DNA from: Cytospora piceicola
Taxonomy: Eukaryota; Ascomycota; Sordariomycetes; Diaporthales; Cytosporaceae
Length of the DNA stretch: 64,000 bases
Direction: 5' to 3'
Assembly: GCA_023375675.1 (NCBI GenBank)
Contig: JALQBC010000002.1
Coordinates: forward strand, 620,001 to 684,000
Of the stretch, positions 35,492-46,291 are shown piece by piece. Position 1 is the first letter of the stretch. Every line of letters starts with the position of its first letter. Both the position numbers and the translations under genes were made by a program. The notes under the pieces are model-generated. The model was not told the origin of the DNA. It was given only the letters and a program-made list of their open reading frames with translations, and did not search any database.

Positions 35492-37510
35492 CTAGACGCA
35501 CTGCATCGAAGCCAAAGACTTTTTAACAGCCCTTATCCCATGAGTTTGCTGCCGGGGTAAAAGGCGGATGCACTCAGCCAACTGGATTCTTGAGAGTTTG
35601 AATGCAATATGAGCGTCAATAAGAACCCTGCCAATCCGATCTAATTCGTCGCCACAACTCTTCTTCAATGACTGCTCGCTTTGGAGAACATCCCTGCCTG
35701 AGCTCGGGAACAAATCACACCAATTCCTGTGCTCCTCCTGCCGCTGCCTTTCCATTTCCATGCAGTGCAGCCTCGAGGCATCCGTCAACTCAATATCGAA
35801 GCAGAGAAGGAGAATCGCAATGGATATTGACAAGGAGCATGAGGCCAGTGACGAGCCGGGGCAGATCCGTCTTCCGAAGCCGAAGGCGTAATGTGCATGC
35901 GTGTGATCAAGAGAAATGGTTGGTAGTTCGGAATCCTGAGACCCCGAGAGGCGTTGTGCTCCTGAAGGTAGCCATCTTCCGGGGTCAAAAAGCCAGGGGT
36001 CGGGAAACTGGTGATGGTTGTGATGAAGACCATAGGTATTTGCCAAAACCGTCGCACCAGAAGGTATGTTCAAACGCGTTGTTCCCTGGCCACTCCCATG
36101 TTTGAGTTCAAGGAATTGAGCCTCGGCTCTCGTAGGTGTATGTCCCACTCCTGAGCTGGCCGCTGGAGTCAGTCTCAAAGTCTCCTTGACAATGGCGGCC
36201 AAGTATGGCAAATGCTGCAAATCCTGAAAGGTTGGTACTGATTCTTCCATGTAGTGTTTCCCGTCCAGTACACGATCAATCTCTGCTTGGGCCTGTCTCG
36301 TCATCTTCGGATACGATGCCGCTGCGAGTAAAAAGGTATTTATCGTCATTGCAGTTGTCTCAGTGCCTGCCTCGAATATGCCGGCTGCAAGATAGGCTAT
36401 ATCATCCCGGTCCAGCTGTAAATGGTCCTTGTCTTGGAGAAGTTCTGCAGCAGCGCACTGCTCTGGGGCTATCGCGCTCTTCCAAGAGGCGCTCGGCCGG
36501 CTGATAGCAGCTTCCTCACGACGACCATGAACTTCGCCCAAAACGCTTTCGAGACCGTGGAGCAAGTCTCTGAACAATCGCAGCTCGAAGAAATGGTCGG
36601 CATTGAGCTTTCTTTTCCACGGTGAAATTACCGAAGGAAAGATATCGAGGAACGGAAACTCTTCAACCCAATATTTCCCCGGTGTGAAGGCGCCAGCAAT
36701 GTTCTTCGAGACGGTCTCGAGGTCTCTCAGAGCCTGGTCCTGGGGTGTGAAAGCTCTCCGTGCGTAGGTGATTTGCAAGACGCTTGAGGCCGTGAAGCGG
36801 TGTATCTCATCCAGAACATCCAGGCTCGATGGCTCAGATATTGAACTCAGGCTGGTGATGCGCTCGGCCATAACCATCGCCTCGAACCGCAAGGCTCTCG
36901 CCCATCGCGTGCCGATCTTCTCCTTAGTCAACAGCGAGGCAAACGCTCGACGATACCGAACCCACTTTGGACCGTAAGGCTGCAGTACGATCCTACGGCC
37001 GCGGCTGAGATATTTCCCCGCAGCTATCGAGGGTGACCGTGAGGTACACGACCCGAGGAGCTTCTTCAATATGCTTTCGTTATCGGAGAGGGAGTTGATG
37101 AGGATGGTGGTATCAGAGTTTGTCCAGTCACGACTCAACGTCTTGTTCAACCACCGAATGGCTCTGCCCAGAAGCGTCCGTGGGCCTAGCTTGATAGGAA
37201 CGACGGGTCCGTACAGGTAAGACAACCTGAGGTTGAAAATTGGCTCGTACTGTGGCCATCTTGTTCTGTTGTAGTAAAGATGGTTCCCGTCTAGTTCCGG
37301 GGGTTTACCTCCAGATGGTAGGGAAGCTTGGGGCTTTGCAGCGGACCAAGGGCTTTCGAAAAAAGAGAGATTGAGTCGACGTGCAATTACTACACACAGG
37401 ACAGCAATTAGGACGGGCAGCCCATCGCGAAGTCCCCTCACTTCAAGCCAGGTTACTCCTTCGAACATTCTGTAGGTGATGCCATCATGACTCAGGGTCG
37501 AGAGATCCAA
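35492..37510 (-). CDS. cytochrome P450, long and intronless
   Basis: An uninterrupted frame of 672 aa. An N-terminal membrane anchor (about residues 29-44) is followed by a P450 domain: substrate strand GPVVPIKLGP, C-helix PKWVRYRRAF, I-helix AGIFEAGTETT (375-386), K-helix KETLR (442-446), FDPGRW (508-513), and heme loop FGFGRRICPG with Cys550. All catalytic signatures are intact. It is about 150 residues longer than usual and has no intron, both odd for a fungal secondary-metabolism P450. Extra length lies in an insertion near residues 113-133 and in the C-terminal tail after residue 600. An in-frame ATG at 37468 (residue 15) could also be used. An inverted-repeat element begins 101 nt upstream, inside the likely promoter, and a broken methyltransferase lies beyond it. 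Confidence 0.88.
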   Translation of the reverse strand: MDLSTLSHDGITYRMFEGVTWLEVRGLRDGLPVLIAVLCVVIARRLNLSFFESPWSAAKPQASLPSGGKPPELDGNHLYYNRTRWPQYEPIFNLRLSYLYGPVVPIKLGPRTLLGRAIRWLNKTLSRDWTNSDTTILINSLSDNESILKKLLGSCTSRSPSIAAGKYLSRGRRIVLQPYGPKWVRYRRAFASLLTKEKIGTRWARALRFEAMVMAERITSLSSISEPSSLDVLDEIHRFTASSVLQITYARRAFTPQDQALRDLETVSKNIAGAFTPGKYWVEEFPFLDIFPSVISPWKRKLNADHFFELRLFRDLLHGLESVLGEVHGRREEAAISRPSASWKSAIAPEQCAAAELLQDKDHLQLDRDDIAYLAAGIFEAGTETTAMTINTFLLAAASYPKMTRQAQAEIDRVLDGKHYMEESVPTFQDLQHLPYLAAIVKETLRLTPAASSGVGHTPTRAEAQFLELKHGSGQGTTRLNIPSGATVLANTYGLHHNHHQFPDPWLFDPGRWLPSGAQRLSGSQDSELPTISLDHTHAHYAFGFGRRICPGSSLASCSLSISIAILLLCFDIELTDASRLHCMEMERQRQEEHRNWCDLFPSSGRDVLQSEQSLKKSCGDELDRIGRVLIDAHIAFKLSRIQLAECIRLLPRQQTHGIRAVKKSLASMQCV

Positions 37511-37611
37511 GGTACCGTGTTCATAAAGACCTGTCGCGTTGAAGATCGAACCGTCTTATGTCTTACTTTGGATTCCAAATGAAGACGTTTTGATTGGCTG
37601 CTGTTGAACTA

Positions 37612-37648
37612 TTATGGTGCGCGGCTGTGCAATCTCTGCGGAAAGTCA
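37612..37648 (+). repeat. left terminal inverted repeat
   Basis: A 37-bp repeat whose reverse complement occurs at 38181-38217 with a single difference, at its fifteenth base. Confidence 0.85.
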
Positions 37649-38180
37649 AAAATCGTTAATAAACATACACCTAAGACCGAATAATAATAACTTAAATCGG
37701 GAGAATATCTCGATTTACTAGCTTATTATAAATAAATAAAATAAATCAAAAATATTAAAAATACTATATATTATACTTATTATACTTATAAATTTACTTT
37801 CTTGATTTTTATATATATTATCTTTTAAAAAAAGATTATAAAAACTTCCTTATTTCCGAAGTTTTCGTGTAGTCTTATCTTATCTCTAATAAGTACCCGT
37901 TCCGATAAGAAAATTCCGTACCTTTTCGATTTTATTTCCTAGTATTTCCGGATTTTCTAAATATACACTTACGTCTTATTAAACTCTATTAAATACTTTA
38001 TTTATATTAAATAAATATAATATTATAATAAATATATAATAAATATATTTTATATATTTAATACTTAAACTATAGGTTTTTAATTTTAGTTTATAATAAT
38101 ATTAATTAGGTTAAGTATAAAAGCAGGTACTTATTAATCTGGTTATTTGGGAGAAATGTAGTGTAGCTATAGTGGAAGAG

Positions 38181-38217
38181 TGACTTTCCGCAGAGATTGC
38201 ACTGCCGCGCACCATAA
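38181..38217 (-). repeat. right terminal inverted repeat
   Basis: Inverted partner of 37612-37648; 36 of 37 bases match. Followed directly by CTA, as on the left side. Confidence 0.85.
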
Positions 38218-38722
38218 CTATACTTGCCTGTTCATACCGTTGCTTTTTGCATGGTTTCAGATTTGGGGTCTGCTTGTCTCTTCCGAGCGACGTCAATCCG
38301 GACACCTACATAAGATACCTAGGTACCGATGATATTACGCTGATATATGCAACATTACGCGAGGAAAATTAGGCAGGGATGTTTCACTGTTCAAATGTGC
38401 AGGACGCGTTCCGCCATCTCGACGGTGAAACCACGAACATCCACAAACGATTATGGATATACAAATCCCAACCCTAACCCTCTCAACAACATGAGCCAGA
38501 TACTAGGTACATACAGTAGGTCAAAGTTCTTTAGATGGCCCAGAAGGAAGATTGCCACTCGGGATATATGTGAAATGCTATTATGAGCATGAGGAGAGGG
38601 AGTGATCGAGGACAGGAAAGGACTATATGAATATCTGCGCAAGACGACTTACCCCAGTGCTCTCTGCCCGTTTCTACGAGAAGTCCAGTCTCAAATTCAC
38701 ACGTACTTCTCTCTACAGTATA
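38218..38722. other. intergenic between inverted-repeat element and OMT pseudogene
   Basis: About 500 nt with no gene. One TACCTAGGTA palindrome is at 38316. A two-copy CCCTAA-like stretch near 38472 is too short to call telomeric. Confidence 0.4.
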
Positions 38723-40286
38723 TCAAGTTCCCCTCCACTCTGCTACCAGCATCCACAGGTTGGCACCCTTGGGAAGACTTGACCCCTGGAAAACAGAGCC
38801 AGGACCAGCCTGTTCAAAAAGCTAAGCCCAATCGTACACCTCACGTTCAAGAGAATTCTGAATCTCGGTCATGCAGAGATCCATGGACCTGTGCGAAATG
38901 TGTCTCAGCCTGTTTCCAAAGGCCTGGTAGTAGCCAATATCAAACCACCAAGAAAAGATAAAAATCCTTACCGGAGACGTCCCTTCTGCCACCGGGATAT
39001 GACGCCTGGCTGCGGCAGGACGTTATCGATGATGACAATCTTCGCGCCTGGTTTAAGCGCTGGTATGAGATTTCTCAGGATCTTAACACAGTACTTATCC
39101 GACCAGTTGTGAAAGATCCAACGAAAAAAGTATACATCCGCACCATCGACTGGTTGCTCGGTGAGGAAGTCATGCGTCATAAACTGGATACGGCCGGCCG
39201 GCCAAGTCTGTTGGCACTTCTTTTTGGGCCGCCGCAACCACGGGCGCCATGTCTTGGACCACGAAAGACAGCGAGGGGAACTCGCGCGCAATCGCAAAGG
39301 AGGCAAATCCATGCGAGCCGCCGACGTATCTTGAGTATTAATTGCGGCACTTCTAGGGGCCTGACGACAGTATGTTCGGGTCATACATCTACAACGGTGC
39401 CAGTCTTGAGACCTTCCCAGGAAGTTGTTCACGACATGCTCGAGCTCGTAGCCAGTGCCCTCTGTGAAGGCTCGCATGGCATTTCCAAACCGGCGGGTAC
39501 GCTCCGGGGACCTGTAAAATTCTTCGTAGATGGACCTATCCGTCTTGTTGGCCAAGGCAAATCCCTCGGGAATGACTCACTGTCAGCCTCAAAACCACTG
39601 TGGGATGTGGTATCCACATTATCACTTAGGGACATACCATTTCATTCGGCTCCTGTGAGTCCGGGTACATGGCTAGGGCATTGCAGGTTTGGGCCGCAGC
39701 CTGCCACAGATCATCAGTGCTTGCGCCGACCCAGTCGTGGATGACCTGGTCCTCGGCAAGCAAGCGAGACACTGCGTTGTGAGCTACAACACCGGGGCGA
39801 GTTTCCGAGAAGATGTCTTGGGTGACGGCGTGACGAATGATCTGGCGCACAATTGTCTCTGGGAGACTACTGGCCACTGCGATCTCCGCAAAGGAAGACT
39901 CGTGCCCAACCGGAAAGGAGTGGGCCAGACGGAAACGTGTAATGGCTTGCTGGCTGATAAGCTCGTTGTGCTGGCTAGCTGTAAGCCCCCCCTTCGAGCC
40001 TGCTGGCGGGTGCTAATGTTGTATATGTGCTAATCAGGCTGACTCACCTCGTAGCTCATCAGGTATTCCCGAGGCCCCAGGGCCAGCCGCCGCAGCTCCT
40101 GGTGTCGTCGATAATGGCCACTCGTGCCGCTTCCGTCTCGAGCTCATCCTTGGGTACCAGGGTGTCTTGAGGCACTTTCTCATCAAAAGATGGCATAGGC
40201 AGGTTTTGCGAGACGAGGTAAGCGTCCAATTTGGCCGTATTGGCCGCGATCCTGTTCGACAGCTCGACAATGCGGGAGGTAGTCAT
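38723..40286 (-). pseudogene. O-methyltransferase pseudogene (SAM-dependent, COMT-like)
   Basis: Five exon-like blocks, 40286-40048, 39978-39638, 39564-39387, 39325-38972 and 38888-38723, together follow a fungal COMT-type O-methyltransferase: N-terminal dimerisation region, a SAM-binding glycine segment GGSHGFASF, WIFHNWSD with the catalytic His area, and KPGAKIVIIDNVLP. At least five lesions break it: a one-base loss near 40102, a frameshift near 39420, an AG-to-AC change at the splice acceptor (39326-39327), a third GGCC unit adding 4 bp at 39192-39203, and an in-frame TAG at 38822-38824. Three introns keep normal splice sites, so it was once a working gene. The P450 and Zn2Cys6 gene beside it suggest a former secondary-metabolism locus. 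No functional protein is expected. Confidence 0.85.
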
Positions 40287-41543
40287 GGCGAGAATGGGAA
40301 CCTTGGATTTGGGGTGCTGTCTTGGTTTTACTTTGCAAGGGAAGAATGATAGGTATCGATTGGAAACTGTCAATTGATGTCTATCTGTTGAGGGCTTCGC
40401 AAAAGAAAATGAAGTGCGGAGTGGAGATTAAGTGGCATAGACGCAGAAGTCGCACACAAATCTCACTCACCGTTATTCATCGGGTCCATACAAGAAGTCC
40501 AATGAACATTTTAGTGTAACAACAGACTTCAAAATCCCCAACATGGTTTATCTTTTTCTTGTTACTCCCCTGAGACTATTTCCCTACGCTCCCCGACATG
40601 ATCATCCTGTATTCTTTCACTGAGATCATTGATAAACAGCCTTTCAGGTGATGTAGATCTTAACAGGCTGTCTCTTGGTTTCTATCAGGCAAGTTTACCA
40701 GGATTTTCAACAAGATATAGGACTTATCAAGAGTATCATGAGTTGTTTGGGTAGCCAATTTTCAGAGTACTTGTAACATTGAATATTTCTTTAGATTGGG
40801 TGAGAGTGCATACACTGAAGAAGTAAGGCAACCCGCCGTATTTGTTCTTCGTGGTTTTGAAAGTGTATTGGGATCCTTCTTACAACGTTGAGAAAGAATT
40901 ATACCATAGGGCAGCGCTTAGACCTTGGGGGCCTTTCTGAGTACGACCGGGGATCAATATTGTTGTGACCCCGGGAAAACAGAGCTTGGCAACGAGGAGA
41001 CGTAGTGTGAATGATGACAGCTCACAAACGACGGTTTCCGAGCACAACAAGATGGACCATCGGCACACTCGAAGAAGTCATTAGGACTGCACGGGGATGA
41101 GTCAATATCCCCACCCTTGCGCCTCACTACTATCATTATATGTATTCCGGGTTCAATCTCAGCTTCTCGGGAATCTGATATCAGCACTAGTGATCCCAAT
41201 GGTCCCATTGTTCCTGCAGGCGGCGGTGTTAAACATGCACAGCCGAGATTAAACAACCAATTCAGCATCAGTACTTGTATGTCAAACTTTCACTTCTCAC
41301 TGCCAGGTGCCTCGACATGCTCGGTCTGTACGAACCGCAAACATCCACACTCCCAGCTTTGAGACGTGCGTTTAACCAGCCCGTCAATTTACCAGCCCCC
41401 TGATCTAGATACACAAGTTTCCCGCAGGCCATTCAGGCAGCACTGCTGCACTGAAAATTGCCTTGAAGCTCATGCTTTGGACCCTGGGAACCTTCCATTC
41501 AACTTGCAGATCTATTGTGAACAGGTAGCCTCCATTGTGGTCG
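40287..41543. other. intergenic, nothing recognised
   Basis: The divergent upstream region of the methyltransferase pseudogene (minus) and the Zn2Cys6 gene (plus). ORFs up to 104 codons, none with a domain or splice partner. Confidence 0.45.
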
Positions 41544-43552
41544 ATGAGCATGGACGGAAAGCGGGCCAAGGCAGGCGAGTCTGCGCCAAGATCACGAAAT
41601 GGCTGCATCACATGTAGGTACGTTACCTTGAACTCAGTTCCATGGGAGTCCCGTCGCTCATCAAAATGCTCCCCAATCAGAATCCGCCGCGTGAAATGCG
41701 ATGAAACGAAGCCCATTTGCATCCGGTCTGTCATCCTCTGCATACATAACAACGCTTTTTTGTCCAGCCCGACTGATTTGGCCCAAGTTGCACTCAATCG
41801 AAGCGGGTGTGCGACGGCTATCTTCCCCCGATCGCACAGAAAGCCCAACGGACAGGAAACACTGACTGCGCGCTCAGTTGCCATGGCTCCAAGCCCAATG
41901 GCCAGCCGCTCTCCCGTCGTGCGCTTGCACTGGCCGTCCGCCAGCTTAATATCGTTGGACCGGTATCACGTGTCCTCGCCGGACCATTGCAACAGGATGC
42001 GGTAACCTGCTTCGACTTCTTCCGCTTCCGGATAAGGAACTCGATCAATGCAGGAAGTTCCGGTTCCGCCGATCGCAATCCGGGTTTTTGGGGCCGTACC
42101 CTGCTCCAGACTGCCCACGCCGAGCCTGCCGTCTGGAATGCCGTGGCAGCGCTGGGTGCCCTGCACAGAAGATGGGAGGTTGTGTCGTGCAGCCAGCCTA
42201 CGCCGTTGCCAGTGGGCGACTGCGTTGGCCGTGGCAGAGTAGTGACGGAACTCGACTCGGTCTCTGCGAAGCTGACAGAACGGGCTGGGATCTGTTACAC
42301 CAACGCTTTGGGCCTCGCGAGATCCATACATGAAGCAAGCCATATGCTTGTTCTCAGTATAGCACTAGCGGTTGCGGCCAGTCTGGCGGGGAAGTGGGAA
42401 GATAACCAGATCCATATCCGTGCAGGTCGCAACCTTGTTTCCCAAATCGTTGCCCAGGCCAATGGCAAACCAGTACCAGAGCTCGAGATCAATGACGCGG
42501 TCGAGTGCTTGGCGAAGCTTTATATGCAGTGGGCTTCGTTCTCCGAAGAAAGAGCGCCTTTCCCCTACGCCGATGGCCTTCGCGCGGAATGGACGACGGG
42601 GGAGCAGAACCAAGAAATTGGGAGCATTAATCAGTCTCTGACGGTGTTGCTGGACATAACCAGACGAATCTTGGCCCAAGCCGGTCTGGAAGATTCGCAG
42701 AAGGCATCACTTGAAGCCTCTGACAATGGAGAAAGTGACCCAAAGACCGAGGAAGGACACCCTATCTTGAGAGACTTCATCACCTGGAGGGAGCAGACAC
42801 TGCGAGTCCTTACCAACAGAGCTACTAAAAGCACCCAGCTCGCAAATACAACACTTATAACACTCAAGCTATACCACACCTTGCTTCACCTCCTCATACG
42901 CGTTGGCGTTGCGCGAGCCGATTATACCGAGCTATCCTGGGACAGCCATCTCGGATACTTTGAGCGTATAGTCACTCTGTCTGTGCTTTACTTGCAAGCG
43001 CAATCGCAGAGAAACTCTCTCGCCCCGTCCGTGGTTTCCTTGGATGAACCGGGTGTCATTATGCTGCTTTGGTTGACGGTGAGCCGCTGCCGCCACCCAC
43101 TCATCCGCAGAAGAGCACTGGGCCTCCTGTACAGTGTGAGGAGGCAGGAAGGGCCATGGTTGAGCACAGGCGCCGCAGTTGTCACCGAGAAGTTCATCGC
43201 CGTTGAGGAAGAAGGCAGCCCCAACCAATCGATGCCGATCCTGGTGCCTGAGTTTCTCTCCACCGAGCTCTGTACGAATTTCGAGGTGGTGTTGGCGAAG
43301 CTGATTGAGGCCGAAGACAACGACCCGCAATCCTGGCTGTTGGGAGGAAGTGGGTTTGGACTGGCAAGGACGACCTGGGAAGTCCCGGGTACGCTGTTAG
43401 TCCCATTGCACAAGAGGATATTGGAGGTATCCGTCTCCCTTGAGCCTTATGGTCCGACGAGTATGGTATCTTGTGCCAGAGTGACGATGGTATTCGCAGA
43501 GAAAGATGTGGCTGGACAGCCGAGGCAACAATGTATCTCGGTCAGGTTTTGA
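41544..43552 (+). CDS. Zn2Cys6 transcription factor
   Basis: Three exons, 41544-41617, 41681-41725 and 41788-43552, give 627 aa. The two introns (63 and 62 nt) split the binuclear cluster; the joined cysteines have spacing C-x2-C-x6-C-x6-C-x2-C-x6-C with the typical RRVKCDE and TKPIC core. The cluster lies at residues 21-48, so the DNA-binding domain is at the N-terminus. The rest is a helical fungal-specific regulatory region ending after residue 600. A nuclear regulator is expected. It lies divergent from the broken methyltransferase and near the P450, so it may be the surviving regulator of that relic locus; that link is inference. The first ATG after an in-frame stop is used. Confidence 0.88.
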
Positions 43553-44217
43553 TTCGGGCGATGTTGGCTTGGTATTGTCTGCAGAATGTATGGTCATGGC
43601 CATTGTACTGTGGGGAGAAGCATGTTATATACCATGTAGAGAAGAAGGAGCCCGAGCATACTCAGACATACACATGTTGGTAGCTGCTTCGCTTCGGTTA
43701 GGGCTGATCACTCCTTTGGGGGGCACCAGCCTGTGCTACAGGGCTTAGACCAATCATCAGCCACTGAAAGAGCAATACTATGGTAGTAACCCCCGCAACC
43801 CTCAGGCGCACCAGACCCCTGGTAACCTTTCCCGTTGCGGGATAGGTGGATCTTACCACACGGACGGGTGATGGTATCATGGCATCATGCCATCCATGGA
43901 CCATGATCATCAACCGACAGGGGTAGCTTCGACCAATAAGAGCCTGCTTATTACAGGATGGAATGCAGCCATCTCTCCCCACAGGATGCATACTATGGTA
44001 CAGTCTATCATCGCTGCTGCTTCAGAAGCACCATTACGTGCTCGTGTGTTATCGTAAGATTGAATGCACAGTAGGAGAAGCAGAAGCAGACTGATTACGG
44101 ACGGTACCATAGTAGACAGGCCGTCATTGACCCGACCCCTCATCGACAACAACGTCACCCTCCTTCACCTATTTCTCCTCCCTTTTCTCCCTTTCATGGT
44201 TCTCTCAGGCCTTCTTC
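43553..44217. other. intergenic with several short palindromes
   Basis: Between 43870 and 43915 there is a cluster of overlapping CATG/GATC palindromes (for example CCATGGACCATGATCATC). No gene. The 3' part is the pyrimidine-rich leader of the AIF-like gene. Confidence 0.4.
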
Positions 44218-46096
44218 ATGAATTCAGTCGTACTCAGGCCAAGGCCAAACTTCCTCTACAGAATTGCAAAGCCCATCTTCAGCAACAACCCTTCCACATT
44301 ACTTCCCACATCCAGAAGAATACCCATCAATTACTTCAGCACGTCAGCCACAAGAGCCATGGCACAGGAGTACAAGCTCAAGGGCGTTACCTCGCTCGAC
44401 CTCAAGGCCGGAGCCAAGCAGGAAGTTGAAGTTGAAGGCCTTGACACAAAGGTCCTTCTCGTCAATGCAGGTGGCAAGGTGCAAGCCCTCGGCGCGAAGT
44501 GCACGCATTATGGTGCTCCTTTGGTAAACGGTGTTCTGACCACAAACGGCCGTCTAACTTGTCCTTGGCACGGAGGTAAGCTCTGCAGGAATCCGTCCCC
44601 CCCCCCTGCTTCTCCACCCTAGCTACGGAGACAAAAACAACTGCATTCGAAGCTGACACTGCTGTCCTCCTATAGCCTGTTTCAATGCCAAGACTGGTGA
44701 TATCGAAAATGCCCCCGCTCTCGATGCTCTTCCCACCTACAAAGTGATACAGAAGGACGATGGGTCGGTCTACATCACAGGTGAGGAGGCTACCATCAAG
44801 GCCGGTAGACGCAAGCCCAAGTTCAGGTGCAAGGGAACAAGCACCTCCTCGGAAGACAAGGTCCTTGTGGTTGGTGGAGGATCTGGAGCCATAGGAGCCA
44901 TCGAGGGGCTCCGTGGAGGCGGTTTCCAAGGTCCTATCACTATGATCTCCAACGAGGGATACCTGCCCATCGACCGAACCAAGCTGTCCAAAGCCCTACT
45001 TACTGATGTGAACACGGCTCAGTGGCGTGACAAGGAATGGTATGAGAGTGGCAGCGTCGAGATCGTCGATGACGAGGTTACGGGTGTCAACTTTGCCGAC
45101 AAGACTGTCGCGACCAAGAGTGGTGGAAAGTACGCCTACGGCAAGCTTGTTCTGGCTACAGGAGGCACAGCGAAGCTACTCCCTCTGCAGGGCTTCAAGG
45201 TGCTGGGAAACATCTTCACGCTCCGAAACATTCACGATACCAAGAAGATTGTCGATACCATTGGATCCAAGGGCAAGAAGATCGTTGTAGTTGGCAGCTC
45301 GTTCATTGGCATGGAAGTTGCCAATGCAACGTCCGCAGACAACGACGTCACAATCGTGGGAATGGAAGGTGCACCGCTCGAACGCGTCCTAGGCGACCAG
45401 GTCGGCGCAGCCCTCCAAAAGGCCTTCGAAGGCAAGGGAGTCAAGTTCCAAATGAACGCATCAGTCGACAAAGCCGAGCCCTCAACCGCGGATCCGTCCA
45501 AGGTCGGCGCCGTTGTCCTCAAGGACGGCACGCGCCTCGAAGCCGACCTCGTCATCCTGGGTGTGGGTGTTGGCCCTGCGACGCAGTACCTCAAGGACAA
45601 CAGCATTGTCAAACTCGAGGAGGACGGCAGTCTTAAGACGGATGAGAACTTCAGCGTCGTCGGTCTCAAGGACGTTTATGCCATTGGTGACATCGCAACG
45701 TACCCATACCATGGCCCTGGCGGAGAGGGCAAGTACGTCCGCATTGAGCACTGGAACGTTGCACAGAACGCTGGGCGGACGGTGGCGGGTCACATTGTTG
45801 CCCCCACGAGGAAGTCCACACCGTTCACACCTGTGTTCTGGAGCGCCTTGACGGCGCAGTTGAGATACTGTGGTAACACAGTCGGCGGGTACGACGATAT
45901 TGTTATTCAGGGCTCTCTGGAGGAGGGCAAGTGGGCTGCGTATTACACCAAGGGCGAGACGGTCGTCGCGATGGCTAGTATGGGCAAGGACCCGGCCATG
46001 ACTCAGAGCGCGGAGCTGATGGCGCTGGACAAGATGCCCACCAAGAGCCAGCTCAAAGACGGGCTGGATGTGGTGAGCTTGGGGGCGCCGGAGTAG
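44218..46096 (+). CDS. Rieske and AIF-type FAD/NADH oxidoreductase (AIFM3-like)
   Basis: Two exons, 44218-44575 and 44676-46096 (100-nt intron), give 592 aa. An Arg/Ser-rich N-terminus of about 47 residues without acidic residues looks like a mitochondrial targeting sequence; an in-frame ATG at 44359 (MAQEYKLKG) would give a cytosolic form. A Rieske domain follows, with CTHYGAPL and CPWHGACF supplying the two Cys-His pairs; the intron lies inside the second. The rest is a pyridine-nucleotide-disulphide-type reductase with VLVVGGGSGAIGAIEGL (FAD), VVVGSSFIGME (NADH) and VYAIGDIATYP (second FAD contact). This order equals the AIFM3/AIFL branch of apoptosis-inducing-factor-like proteins, which probably pass electrons through the 2Fe-2S centre. 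The physiological partner in fungi is not known to me. Confidence 0.92.
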
Positions 46097-46135
46097 AGCT
46101 CCAGGTCGCAAAAATGGCTGGGTGGCTTCGCGCTC

Positions 46136-46291
46136 CTAGAAGTGGCGAGGTGGATGTTCTTCGGGGTGATGCTGGGTGCCCAGGTTGCCTTTCTTGGCAT
46201 CCTGGGTGGCGTGGGTACGTTGATGCTGATCACCTTCGGGAAGATGTGCATCGTTGCAATGCACGTGGTACCTGCAGCCGCTCAGGTTCAT
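46136..46291 (-). CDS. possible small His-rich protein
   Basis: A 51-codon minus frame that is hydrophilic and rich in His, Gln and Pro (THATQDAKKGNLGTQHHPEE). It lies tail-to-tail with the AIF-like gene, 39 nt beyond its stop. The composition is low-complexity but protein-like, and codon choice favours C/G in third positions. There is no known domain and no evidence of expression. The opposite strand is open too, with a hydrophobic frame, so either or both may be chance. Confidence 0.25.
   Translation of the reverse strand: MNLSGCRYHVHCNDAHLPEGDQHQRTHATQDAKKGNLGTQHHPEEHPPRHF

Larger units (their letters stand above)
37612..38217. mobile_element. MITE-like element with 37-bp terminal inverted repeats
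   Basis: The first 37 bp (37612-37648, starting TTATGGTGCGCGGC) reappear inverted at 38181-38217 with one mismatch. Both ends are flanked by CTA (37609-37611 and 38218-38220), a candidate 3-bp target-site duplication. The 530-bp core is extremely rich in A and T, full of TA and TAAATA strings, and has no ORF, while the ends stay GC-normal. This fits a non-autonomous DNA transposon whose core was mutated by RIP; a 3-bp duplication would be in line with PIF/Harbinger-type elements, but the superfamily is inference. The element lies between the P450 and the methyltransferase pseudogene. Confidence 0.75.
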
